NCBI RefSeq assembly: GCF_029624655.1
Contig: NZ_JARRSA010000008.1
Coordinates: forward strand, 1-64,000
DNA: 64,000 nucleotides
Direction of reading: 5' to 3'
Origin: Roseicyclus salinarum
Lineage (GTDB): Bacteria; Pseudomonadota; Alphaproteobacteria; Rhodobacterales; Rhodobacteraceae
Shown here: piece after piece, positions 8,461 through 16,221 of the stretch
How positions within the stretch are numbered: the stretch's first letter is position 1
Layout of the letters: each line of letters starts with the position of its first letter
Translations under genes and position numbers: made by a program
The notes under the pieces: generated by a model
What the model was told of the DNA's origin: nothing
Seen by the model: the letters and a program-made list of their open reading frames with translations, nothing else
Database searches by the model: none

Positions 8461-9941
8461 ACGCTCAGTACCGCGGTCACGGCCCGCTTCCAGCGTGTGT
8501 AGCGCTGGGCGCGCTGCGCGTCGTCCATCCGGGGCGTGAATTGACGTTCCATGGCCCAGGTCGCCGCGAATTCCTCCATGTCGGGCCATGCGCCGGCGCG
8601 CGTCCCCGCGAGCCATGCAGCGCCGAGGGCCGTCGTCTCCAGGACCTCGGGGCGGTCCACCGGGGCGCCGATGATGTCGGACAGGAACTGCATCGCGTAG
8701 TCGTTGGCCGCCATGCCGCCATCGACCCGCAGCGAGGGCTGCGCGCCCTCGCGCGCCCAGTCCGCCTGCATCGCCTCCAGCAGGTCGCGGGTCTGGTAGC
8801 CCACCGACTCCAGCGCCGCGCGCGCGAATTCGGCCGGGCCCGAATTGCGCGTCATGCCGAAGACCGCGCCGCGCGCCTCGGGGTTCCAGTAGGGCGCGCC
8901 GAGGCCCACGAAGGCGGGTACGAGGATCAGGTCCTGCGAAGTCTCCGCCGTCTCGGCGAGGCCCTGCGTCTCGGCTGCGGCCCGGATCACCTTCAGTCCG
9001 TCCCGCAGCCACTGGACCACGGCGCCGGCAATGAAGATCGACCCCTCGAGCGCATAGGTCGGCCGCCCGTCGAGCTGGTAGGCGATCGTCGTGAGAAGCT
9101 TGTTGGTCGAGGCCACGGGCGTGTCGCCGGTGTTGAGAACGGCGAAGCAGCCGGTTCCGTAGGTCGATTTCAACATGCCGGGCGTGAAGCAGGCCTGCCC
9201 GATGGTGGCGGCCTGCTGATCCCCCGCGACGCCGAGGATCGGGATCTCCCGCCCGAAGAGGTCGGCGCGGGTCATGCCGAAATCGGCGGCGCAGTCGAGC
9301 ACTTCGGGCAGCATCTCGACGGGGATGTCGAAGAGGTCGCAGATCGTCCGGCTCCAGCGGCCCTTGTGGATGTCGTAAAGCATGGTGCGCGCGGCATTCG
9401 TCGCATCGGTCACGTGACGCCCGCCGGTGAGGTTCCAGATCAGCCAGCTGTCGACGGTGCCGAACGCAAGCTCGCCGCGGCGCGCGCGGTCGCGGGCGCC
9501 TTCGACATTGTCGAGCAGCCACTTGACCTTGGTCGCCGAGAAATAGGGGTCGGCCAGAAGGCCGGTCCGCGCGGTGATCATCGGCTCGTGGCCGTCCTCG
9601 CGCAGCTTCGCGCAGAAATCGGCGGTGCGACGGTCCTGCCAGACGATCGCGTTGTGGATCGGGCGGCCCGTGGCGCGGTCCCAGACCAGCGTCGTCTCGC
9701 GCTGGTTGGTGATGCCGATCGCGGCGATGTCGGCGGCATGGAGCCCGGCCTTCTCGATCGCCGCCCTCGCGGTGGCGGCCGTGGTGGCCCAGAGGTCCGA
9801 GGGATCGTGCTCGACCCAGCCCGAGGCCGGGTAGTGCTGCGGGAATTCCTCCTGCGCGACGGCGGCGATGCGCATGGTTCCGTCGAAGACGATGCCGCGA
9901 CTGGATGTCGTGCCCTGATCGAGCGCCAGAATGTAGCCCAT
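8457..9941 (-). CDS. glpK: glycerol kinase
   Basis: 494 residues, the standard length. The ATP-binding start is [20 protein letters not shown]. The FGGY signatures include [26 protein letters not shown] and [19 protein letters not shown]. It phosphorylates glycerol to glycerol-3-phosphate in the cytoplasm, feeding GlpD. The start is fixed by AGGAG seven bases before the ATG. Downstream it overlaps the iron dehydrogenase by 4 bases; upstream lie a terminator-like hairpin and the scar of the deleted transporter, so expression depends on read-through from glpD or on its own promoter. Confidence 0.97.
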   Translation of the reverse strand: MGYILALDQGTTSSRGIVFDGTMRIAAVAQEEFPQHYPASGWVEHDPSDLWATTAATARAAIEKAGLHAADIAAIGITNQRETTLVWDRATGRPIHNAIVWQDRRTADFCAKLREDGHEPMITARTGLLADPYFSATKVKWLLDNVEGARDRARRGELAFGTVDSWLIWNLTGGRHVTDATNAARTMLYDIHKGRWSRTICDLFDIPVEMLPEVLDCAADFGMTRADLFGREIPILGVAGDQQAATIGQACFTPGMLKSTYGTGCFAVLNTGDTPVASTNKLLTTIAYQLDGRPTYALEGSIFIAGAVVQWLRDGLKVIRAAAETQGLAETAETSQDLILVPAFVGLGAPYWNPEARGAVFGMTRNSGPAEFARAALESVGYQTRDLLEAMQADWAREGAQPSLRVDGGMAANDYAMQFLSDIIGAPVDRPEVLETTALGAAWLAGTRAGAWPDMEEFAATWAMERQFTPRMDDAQRAQRYTRWKRAVTAVLSV

Positions 9942-10011
9942 GACCTTTCTCCTCCAGGCAGGATGCGATGTTGGGTGCGCGGCCGTCCCGCCCGACCGGG
10001 CGGCAGTCATG

Positions 10012-10047
10012 AAAACGGGCGGAGCCGGCCTGCAGCTGCTCCGCCCG
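10012..10047 (-). terminator. rho-independent terminator upstream of glpK
   Basis: On the minus strand, arms CGGGCGGAGC and GCTCCGCCCG are perfect (10 bp) around a 12-base loop and are followed by TTTT. It follows the glpV remnant and precedes glpK, so it probably tuned transcription between the transporter genes and glpK in the intact operon. Confidence 0.7.
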
Positions 10048-10054
10048 TGGAGTG

Positions 10055-10079
10055 CCGGGGCCGCGTCAGGCGGCCCCGG
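10055..10079 (-). repeat. stem-loop after the glpV remnant
   Basis: Perfect 10-bp arms CCGGGGCCGC / GCGGCCCCGG with a 5-base loop, ten bases past the glpV stop. Stable stems after binding-protein genes commonly protect mRNA ends or act with a terminator; the terminator at 10012-10047 follows directly. Confidence 0.55.
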
Positions 10080-10088
10080 AGCGTCGGA

Positions 10089-10168
10089 TCATTCCGTCCA
10101 GCGGCGGATCAGCTCGTCGTAGGCGACGGTCATGGGCTCGCCACGCTCGTCGTCCAGACGCGGCCAGC
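10089..10168 (-). pseudogene. glpV: 3' end of glpV, glycerol ABC transporter binding protein (remnant)
   Basis: About 25 codons ending in TGA read WPRLDDERGEPMTVAYDELI then RRWTE. This pattern (a K/R-L-D/N-E segment, then TVxYDELIxxW) is what I expect at the C-terminus of the periplasmic glycerol-binding protein GlpV. It is out of frame with the glpS start that now lies directly in front of it. In related organisms glpV is the last transporter gene before glpK, which is the position here. The assignment rests on a short segment plus gene order. Confidence 0.65.
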
Positions 10169-10225
10169 ATGGATGTGCGTCTTTCCGTCGACGATCTTAG
10201 ATACGCCGTCCAGCACCAGCGACAT
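10169..10225 (-). pseudogene. glpS: 5' end of glpS, glycerol ABC transporter ATPase (remnant)
   Basis: Nineteen codons from an ATG with GGGAGG upstream read MSLVLDGVSKIVDGKTHIH, the usual GlpS opening, which normally continues into the Walker A region. Here the frame runs into foreign sequence and stops at TGA after 12 more codons. The ATG lies inside the end of glpD. The break near base 10168 joins glpS to the glpV tail, so glpT, glpP, glpQ and glpU as known from rhizobial and Rhodobacteraceae operons are missing. Recognition of the GlpS start is from memory of the family. Confidence 0.7.
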
Positions 10226-11858
10226 GGCCCATCCTCCCTTCGTTCGTCCCCTCTTGCGCCCCGGTGGCGGCGAGGGGCGCTTGTTCGTGCATCCAGTCGT
10301 CGAGCGTTCTTGCCTGTGCCTCGCTCAGCCGCAGGCCCAGCTTGCCCCGGCGCCACAGGACGTCCTGCGCCGTGCGCGCGTATTCGCGCCGCATCAGCCA
10401 GTCGACCTCGGCCTCGGTCAGCGTCGCGCCGAAGTCGCGCCCCAGATCGGCGGCCTCGCGCGCCGTGCCCAGCACCTCGCGCGCCTCGGTCCCGTAGGCC
10501 CGCACGAGGCGCAGCGCCCAGAAGTCGGTCAGGAACGCATAGTCCCGCTTCAGCTCGTCCACGAGGGCGCCGACACGGTCATGGGCGAAATCGCCGCCTG
10601 GCAGCGGCACGCCGGCCGTCCAGGCGCCCTTCCCCAGCGTCAGCTGCCCGCCGATCTTCTCGAGCGCGGATTCCGCGAGCCGCCGGTATGTCGTGATCTT
10701 GCCGCCGAAGACGTTGAGCACGGGCGCCCCGGACGAGCGGTCGACCTTCAGCGTGTAGTCGCGCGTCGCCGCCGTGGCCGAACTTGCCCCGTCGTCATAG
10801 AGCGGGCGCACGCCCGAATAGCTCCAGACGACGTCCTCGGGCGTGACCGGCCGCTTGAAGTAGGCGCTGGCGAAATTGCACAGGTAGTCGCGCTCCGCGT
10901 CCGTGCAGACGGGCGCGCGAGCCGGGTCCTCGTGCTCGGCGTCGGTCGTCCCGATCAGGGTGAAGTCGTATTCGTACGGAATCGCGAAGATGATGCGGCC
11001 GTCCGTGCCCTGGAAGAAGTAGCACTTGTCGTGGTCGAACAGGCGCTTCGTCACGATGTGGCTGCCCCGCACGAGGCGCACGTTCTCGCGGCTGTTGAGC
11101 CTAAGCTTGCCGTGGATCACGTCCCCGACCCAGGGGCCGGCGGCGTTCACGAGCATCTTGGCGCGGATCGTCCGCGCCTCGCCGTCGCGCATGATCGTCA
11201 CCGACCACATGCCGTCCTGCGCCTCGGCCGAGACGACCTCGCTGCGGGTCAGGATCGTGGCGCCGCGCGCCTCGGCGTCGCGGGCGTTCAGCACCACGAG
11301 GCGGCTGTCCTCGACCCAGCAGTCGGAATATTCGTAGGCCTTCTCGAAGCGGTCCTGAAGCGGCGCGCCCTCGGGCGTGCCGACAAGCCTGCGCGTCGAT
11401 GTCGGCGGCAGGATCTTCCGACCGCCGAGGTGGTCGTAGAGAAACAGGCCGAGCCTGATCAGCCAGGCGGGACGACGCCCCTTCATCCAAGGCATCGCGA
11501 AGGACAGAAGCTTCGAGGTCGGCGTGTCGCTCTCGAAGCGCATGTCCTTGTGGTAGGGCAGCACGAAGCGCATCGGCCAGCTGATGTGGGGCATCGCGCG
11601 CAGCAGCGTCTCGCGCTCGATCAGGGCCTCGCGCACCAGCCTGAATTCGAAATACTCGAGGTAGCGCAGGCCGCCGTGAAACAGCTTGGTGGAGGCCGAC
11701 GACGTCGCCCCGGCAAGGTCGCCCTTCTCGGCCAGAACGACCGAAAGCCCCCGTCCGGCCGCGTCACGGGCGATGCCGCAACCGTTGATCCCGCCGCCGA
11801 TCACGAGCAGGTCGAACGGCGCATCGCCGGCATGAAGCTGGTTGTCCTGCAACGCCAT
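10197..11858 (-). CDS. glpD: glycerol-3-phosphate dehydrogenase, FAD-dependent aerobic type
   Basis: 553 residues. The FAD-binding loop is DLLVIGGGINGCGIARDAAG; the family motifs LFHGGLRYLEYFEFRLVREA, LVNAAGPWVGDV, FSAIPYEYDFTLIGTTD-type block (here FAIPYEYDFTLIGTTDAEHE) and VFGGKITTYRRLAE are intact, followed by the helical C-terminal domain. It oxidises glycerol-3-phosphate to dihydroxyacetone phosphate at the inner membrane and passes electrons to quinone. The ATG at 11858 is preceded by GGGAGG; the reading frame is open a few codons further. The 3' end overlaps the glpS start by 29 bases. It heads the operon and diverges from glpR. Confidence 0.96.
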   Translation of the reverse strand: MALQDNQLHAGDAPFDLLVIGGGINGCGIARDAAGRGLSVVLAEKGDLAGATSSASTKLFHGGLRYLEYFEFRLVREALIERETLLRAMPHISWPMRFVLPYHKDMRFESDTPTSKLLSFAMPWMKGRRPAWLIRLGLFLYDHLGGRKILPPTSTRRLVGTPEGAPLQDRFEKAYEYSDCWVEDSRLVVLNARDAEARGATILTRSEVVSAEAQDGMWSVTIMRDGEARTIRAKMLVNAAGPWVGDVIHGKLRLNSRENVRLVRGSHIVTKRLFDHDKCYFFQGTDGRIIFAIPYEYDFTLIGTTDAEHEDPARAPVCTDAERDYLCNFASAYFKRPVTPEDVVWSYSGVRPLYDDGASSATAATRDYTLKVDRSSGAPVLNVFGGKITTYRRLAESALEKIGGQLTLGKGAWTAGVPLPGGDFAHDRVGALVDELKRDYAFLTDFWALRLVRAYGTEAREVLGTAREAADLGRDFGATLTEAEVDWLMRREYARTAQDVLWRRGKLGLRLSEAQARTLDDWMHEQAPLAATGAQEGTNEGRMGHVAGAGRRI

Positions 11859-11905
11859 ACGCCCTCCCAAGCGCCATGGTCATCTCCTCGGCGTCGACCC
11901 TAGTC

Positions 11906-11992
11906 AAAGCGAACAAGATCGCGCAACAGGATAATCATCGCGAACCCGATATGTTCGCTTTTCGCGCAAAGCGAATGACTCAAAGCGCTTTG
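11906..11992. promoter_or_regulatory. candidate GlpR operators in the glpD-glpR divergent promoter
   Basis: The octamer AAAGCGAA occurs at 11906-11913 and again at 11968-11975, where with TTCGCTTT at 11954-11961 it forms a perfect inverted repeat with a 6-base spacer. A perfect 12-bp palindrome CAAAGCGCTTTG lies at 11981-11992. Repeated TTCG-containing boxes fit DeoR-type regulators such as GlpR. They sit between the two divergent start codons, suited to repressing glpD and glpR together. Confidence 0.65.
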
Positions 11993-12101
11993 TTTCATAT
12001 ATGTTCCATATTGCGTGATCGGACGGGCGAAGGCTAGCATCAAAACGAAACCAACATGGCTGGCGGGTCTGCGAATCGTCGACCGTGGCCGGAACGACCG
12101 G

Positions 12102-12866
12102 ATGTCCCAAAGCCTTCGCATTCCCGAAATCCTGAACATCGCGCGCCGCGACGGGCGCGTGTCGGTCGAAGGCCTGGCGGAGCATTTCGGCGTCACCCTC
12201 CAGACCATCCGCCGCGACCTCGCCGAGATGGCCGCGCAGGGCAAGCTGGAGCGCGTGCACGGCGGGGCGGTGCTTCAGTCGAACATCACGAACATCGGCT
12301 ACGAGGACCGGCGCGGCTTGAACGACGAGGCCAAGACGGCCATCGCCCTGCGCATCGTGCGCGACATTCCCAACGGCTGTTCGCTCTTTCTCAACATCGG
12401 GACCACGACCGAGGCGGTGGCCCACGCCCTGATGAAGCACCGCGACATCATGGTTCTGACCAACAACATCAACGTGGCCAACATCCTGGTCGAGAACCCG
12501 GCCTGCGAAATCATCGTCGCGGGCGGGCTCCTGCGCCGGTCGGACGGCGGGCTCGTGGGGACGGTGACGACGCAGGCGATCCAGCAGTTCAAGTTCGATC
12601 TCGCGGTGATCAGCTGCTCCGCGCTCGACGTCGACGGCGACATGCTCGATTACGACATCCAGGAGGTCGGCGTGAGTCAGACGATCCTGCGGCAGGCGCG
12701 CCGGAGCTTCCTCGTCGCGGACAGGTCGAAGTTCCAGCGGCGCGCCCCGGCGCGCATCGGCTCCCTGTCGCAGATCGACAGGTTCTACACCGACGCCGCC
12801 CCGCCCCCCTCGCTGGCGGCCGACTGCCATGACTGGGGCACGGAAATCGTGGTCTGCCGCGGCTGA
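12102..12866 (+). CDS. glpR: DeoR-family repressor of glycerol genes
   Basis: 254 residues from the ATG at MSQSLRIPEILNIARRDGRV. The DeoR helix-turn-helix (VSVEGLAEHFGVTLQTIRRD, residues about 19-38) and the hinge ERVHGGAV are typical. The C-terminal sugar-phosphate sensor domain has LNIGTTTEAVAHAL, VLTNNINVANIL and the VADRSKF block. GlpR proteins bind glycerol-3-phosphate and release the glp operator. It diverges from glpD across a palindrome-rich region, which supports local control. An in-frame start 29 codons upstream is possible but lies inside the promoter. Confidence 0.92.
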   Translation: MSQSLRIPEILNIARRDGRVSVEGLAEHFGVTLQTIRRDLAEMAAQGKLERVHGGAVLQSNITNIGYEDRRGLNDEAKTAIALRIVRDIPNGCSLFLNIGTTTEAVAHALMKHRDIMVLTNNINVANILVENPACEIIVAGGLLRRSDGGLVGTVTTQAIQQFKFDLAVISCSALDVDGDMLDYDIQEVGVSQTILRQARRSFLVADRSKFQRRAPARIGSLSQIDRFYTDAAPPPSLAADCHDWGTEIVVCRG

Positions 12867-12906
12867 AACCGGCGGCCCCGGCAAGGCGCGCACGCCGGGC
12901 GAAGCC

Positions 12907-13554
12907 TCAGGCGCGTGTCTTCCGGGCCTCGGAGCTGGCCAGTTGTTCGTAGAGCTGGGCCTGGTTTTCCACCATGCGGTCGGTGATGAGCCGGGTCAGC
13001 ATCAACCCGAACTCCGGATGCTCCTGGTAGATCCTGAGCACCGTCGGCCGGTCGATCGCGCAGAGCGTCGCGCGTCCCGCGGCGCGCACCGTCGCCGTGC
13101 GCAGCTTGCCGTCAGAGAACAGCCCGATCTCGCCGAAGATCTCGCCCGCATCGAGGAACTTGCCGAATTCGACGATCTCCACGCGGCCCTCCTGAACGTA
13201 ATAGAGCGTGTCGGCCTCGTCGCCCCGGCGGAAGACGACCGCCCCGTCCGCGACGTGCATCTCGGTCATGAAGGGCAGCAGCACCTCGGCCGAGCTTGGC
13301 CCCTGCGTGGCCTTCCGGACGCGCCGGATCAGCGCGACCTGCTCGCCGAGGCGGAACAGGTTCATCGGCAACAGCGCGCTGTGCAGCAGCAGGATGGGAA
13401 ACAGCTGTCCGCCGACTCCGTAGACGATGAAGGCGATGTTCGAGACGACCGCGGCCACCCGCAGCCAGACCAGGGTCTTCATGCAGAACGTGATGAAGAC
13501 GAGGACCGAGGCCAGGTAGCCTACGAGCTCGATGGGGTCTGGAAGCATGTCCAT
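12907..13554 (-). CDS. membrane-anchored cyclic-nucleotide-binding protein
   Basis: 215 residues. The N-terminal half has hydrophobic segments (IELVGYLASVLVFITFCMKT, LRVAAVVSNIAFIVYGVGGQ and LFPILLLHSALLPMNLFRL), probably three helices. From about residue 100 it has a cNMP-binding fold with ADGAVVFRRGDEADTLYYVQ, EIFGEIGLFSDGKLRTATVR (the FGE phosphate-binding region) and a C-terminal helix. There is no DNA-binding domain, so it is not a CRP-type factor; such proteins are thought to sense cAMP or a related nucleotide at the membrane. It lies 58 bases downstream of the Amt-cyclase remnant on the same strand. I know similar proteins in Rhodobacteraceae but no assigned function. Confidence 0.8.
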   Translation of the reverse strand: MDMLPDPIELVGYLASVLVFITFCMKTLVWLRVAAVVSNIAFIVYGVGGQLFPILLLHSALLPMNLFRLGEQVALIRRVRKATQGPSSAEVLLPFMTEMHVADGAVVFRRGDEADTLYYVQEGRVEIVEFGKFLDAGEIFGEIGLFSDGKLRTATVRAAGRATLCAIDRPTVLRIYQEHPEFGLMLTRLITDRMVENQAQLYEQLASSEARKTRA

Positions 13555-13612
13555 GATGCCGTCAAATCCCGTTCTGCTGGATCGGCAGGTCGCCGCGGGC
13601 AATTGGCACGGG

Positions 13613-14620
13613 TCAGGCTCCCGTCAAGGCATCCGGTGCGCGACCGGACTTGCGGGCCACTCCGATGCGGCCGCCTTCGATCGTATGGAGTATCGTCGGA
13701 CGGCCCCCCTTGAGGCACACACGCGCTTGACGCTGGTCAACGAACTCGTCACCGATCCGGCCGATCACAGTGTGGCTCACGCTGATCTTCCCGGTCTTGC
13801 CTGCCTCCTCGATACGCCGGGCGATGTTCACGGTCATTCCCCGCACGTCGTGGATGAAGCGCAGCTCGCCCACCACGCCCGCAACCAGCGGTCCGCTGTG
13901 GATTGCGACCCGCGCCTGCAGATCACGGCTGGTCTGGCGACCAGCCTGCCTTGTCTCGAACAGGAACTCCTGCACCCCGTCAACTGCAATCGCGCCGTGA
14001 TCCCAGACGTTGCGGCCGGTGGTCTCCACATGCCGCGTCAGCGCGCCGAAGCCCGACAGGGCGACCGCAACCAGCACCCGGAGCCCCGCCATGAAATGGA
14101 GCCGCACCGCCCGAACCATGTCGTCGATGCGAAGCCGTTCATGCAGGCGGTCGCCGAACAGCGCGATGCAGCCCGCGACGACGCCGATCACCATCGCCAC
14201 GCGCAGGCCGACGAGACCGCCAGCCGCCGTCACGACGACAAGGACGGCAAGGCCGCCGTTCATGCCGTGGAATATGCTCGCCTCGCGGTCGATCGCCCAG
14301 GCAAGGTCAAGTCCCGTCAGAACGCCGCCCGCCCCGCTGACGACGGTGTTCAGCGACAACTCCAGCACCGCGTCCGTCATTCCCAGCGCGCTGCCGCCGC
14401 CCACGGCATGGACGACGTCCGACCCCGCCCCGAACATCAGCCCGTAGCCGAGGACGCAGAACAGGATCACCGAAAGCGCGAAGTCCGGGATGTTCTTCAT
14501 GGCGACGCTGATGTTGTCCTTGGCGCGGATGATCCCGGCTTCGATGCACGCGAACCTCGCCCGCATCACGAAGACGAGGATCGAGCACAGCAGCACCCAA
14601 GCAAGATCGACCTGGCCCAT
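13613..14620 (-). pseudogene. shortened ammonium transporter-adenylate cyclase fusion
   Basis: An open frame of 335 residues where an intact fusion would be at least twice as long. Residues 1-60 match the Amt start (DLAWVLLCSILVFVMRARF, EAGIIRAKDNISVAMKN). The conserved centre of Amt is gone, and the frame resumes in the C-terminal Amt helices (NTVVSGAGGVLTG, IFHGMNGGLAVLVVVTAA, FGDRLHERLRIDDMVRAVRL). The end is the last third of a class III cyclase (VAIHSGPLVAGVVGELRFIH, then MTVNIARRIEEAGKTGKISV); the metal-binding first half of that domain is missing. Transport and cyclase activity are therefore unlikely. The frame is intact, so a short protein may still be made. Confidence 0.7.
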
Positions 14621-14846
14621 CCGGTGGTTGTCCCTTCGATGCCCATGGCAAGTCCGATAACGGCCGGGACTTGCGAAAACCCGCGTCACGACCGCGCAAA
14701 CTCTTCAACGCATGGATTATGGGACGAAAAGTATGCCAAGCTGACCCAAGGTAACAACCGCTAAACGCAACAGGCGCATCCGGGGCGCATCCGGAGCTTG
14801 GCGGGCATGGTGCGCGAGCTGGGGCGCAAGGTCGCGCGGCGCCGGC

Positions 14847-15461
14847 TCAGACCCTCAGATCCGGCACGATGCTGTTGGCCAGGACGAAGTCGGCGTTCGG
14901 CATGTCGTTGCCGTCGCGGCGGCGGATGGCGTCCTGTTCGGAAAGCCCCTGATCCCGCCAGCGCTGCAGAAGCCGCCGGGCGATGACGTCGCGCCCGGGG
15001 TCCACGAAGACCGTGAAGGACCACAGCGGCAGAAGCCCGTCCCACGGCGGCACGTCGCACAGCAGGTAGTTGCCCTCGAACAGGACGTAATCCGTGTCGG
15101 GCGACAGTTCGGCCGCGCCCGCGATGCTGATGTCCCGGTCGCGGTCGAACACGGGGTAGTAGACGCGCTCGCCCGCCCCGATCCTGCGCACGAGGTTGGC
15201 GAAGCCGTCGCCGTCGAAGGTCTGCGGGGCGCCCTTGCGGGCCAGAAGGCCCTTTTCCGAAAGCACCCGGTTGTCGAGGTGGAAGCCGTCCATCGGCACC
15301 ACCGCCGCGGTCTCGCCCCTGTGGCGCAACTCGGCGTACAGGTCGTGGGCCAGCGTCGACTTGCCCGCGCCAGGCGGCCCGGCGATGGCGACCAGCCGCC
15401 GCCTGCCGTCCGCCGCCGCGAGACCGTCGAGGGCGCGCGCGAGCTCAGGCCGCGACGACAT
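14847..15461 (-). CDS. frcK: sugar-transport-associated kinase (FrcK-like)
   Basis: 204 residues with a P-loop, AIAGPPGAGKSTLAHDLYAE, and the uridine-kinase/phosphoribulokinase-like blocks VVPMDGFHLDNRVL and VLFEGNYLLCD, where Asp and Glu line the active site. In the fructose transport operon of rhizobia the frcK product is a P-loop kinase-like protein encoded after frcA; its phosphate acceptor is not firmly known. It starts 17 bases inside the end of frcA and has no transporter features. The name follows the operon order rather than a diagnostic motif, so pantothenate- or nucleoside-kinase-like activity is not excluded. Confidence 0.8.
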   Translation of the reverse strand: MSSRPELARALDGLAAADGRRRLVAIAGPPGAGKSTLAHDLYAELRHRGETAAVVPMDGFHLDNRVLSEKGLLARKGAPQTFDGDGFANLVRRIGAGERVYYPVFDRDRDISIAGAAELSPDTDYVLFEGNYLLCDVPPWDGLLPLWSFTVFVDPGRDVIARRLLQRWRDQGLSEQDAIRRRDGNDMPNADFVLANSIVPDLRV

Positions 15462-16221
15462 CTTCGGGCTTCACCGCCCCCGTCATCAGTGCCACGGCGT
15501 CCGACATCGCGATCTGCCGGGGATCGGCGATGCACAGGCGCTGGCCGAGGCGATGGATGTGGATGCGGTCGGCCAGTTCGAAGACGTGGGGCATGTTGTG
15601 GCTGATCAGGATGATCGGGATGCCGCGCGCCTTCACGTCCTGGATCAGCTCCAGCACCCTGCGGCTTTCCTTGACGCCGAGGGCCGCCGTCGGTTCGTCG
15701 AGGATGATCACCTTCGAGCCAAAGGCCGCGGCACGCGCGACGGCCACGCCCTGACGCTGCCCGCCCGACAGGGTCTCGACCGCCTGGTTGATGTTCTGGA
15801 TGGTCATGAGCCCCAGTTCCGAAAGCCTGTCGCGGGCGAACTTCTCCATCGCCGCGCGGTCGAGCTGGCGCAGGATGGTGCCGCGGATGCCGGGCTTTCG
15901 CAGTTCGCGGCCCATGAACATGTTGTCCGCGATCGACAGGGCGGGAGACATCGCGAGGGTCTGGTAGACCGTCTCGATGCCGGCCTCGCGCGCCTCGATG
16001 GGCGAGCTGAAGCGGTAGGGCTTGCCGTCGAGGAACATCTCGCCCTCGTCGACCTGGATCGCGCCGGAGAGCGCCTTGATCATGACCGACTTGCCGGCGC
16101 CGTTGTCGCCGATGACGGCGAGGATCTCGCCCGGCATGAGGTCGAAGTCGCAATGGTTGAGCGCCGTCACCTTGCCGAAACGCTTCACCATGCCGCGCGC
16201 CTTGAGAATGGGCTGTGTCAT
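15445..16221 (-). CDS. frcA: sugar ABC transporter ATP-binding protein
   Basis: 258 residues, a single-domain ABC ATPase; most CUT2 sugar transporters use a 500-residue double one, so the half-size form supports the FrcA assignment. Walker A is GDNGAGKS (about residues 37-44), the signature is ETLSGGQRQGVAVARA, and Walker B VIILDEPTAALG is followed by the switch His in ILISHNM. It drives import through FrcC using the FrcB-delivered sugar. The ATG overlaps the frcC stop (ATGA) and the 3' end overlaps frcK. Confidence 0.92.
   Translation of the reverse strand: MTQPILKARGMVKRFGKVTALNHCDFDLMPGEILAVIGDNGAGKSVMIKALSGAIQVDEGEMFLDGKPYRFSSPIEAREAGIETVYQTLAMSPALSIADNMFMGRELRKPGIRGTILRQLDRAAMEKFARDRLSELGLMTIQNINQAVETLSGGQRQGVAVARAAAFGSKVIILDEPTAALGVKESRRVLELIQDVKARGIPIILISHNMPHVFELADRIHIHRLGQRLCIADPRQIAMSDAVALMTGAVKPEDVVAA

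Noticed and set aside
8376-11903. 1175-codon open frame opposite glpK and glpD
   Set aside because: Shadow of the well-supported minus-strand genes; same low-complexity composition.
13613-14620. Reading this as a functional guanylate/adenylate cyclase
   Set aside because: The first half of the catalytic domain with the metal-binding Asp residues is absent.
14771-14800. Near-identical 11-base direct repeat GCGCATCCGGG after frcK
   Set aside because: Two copies only, no symmetry and no gene context; likely chance in GC-rich DNA.
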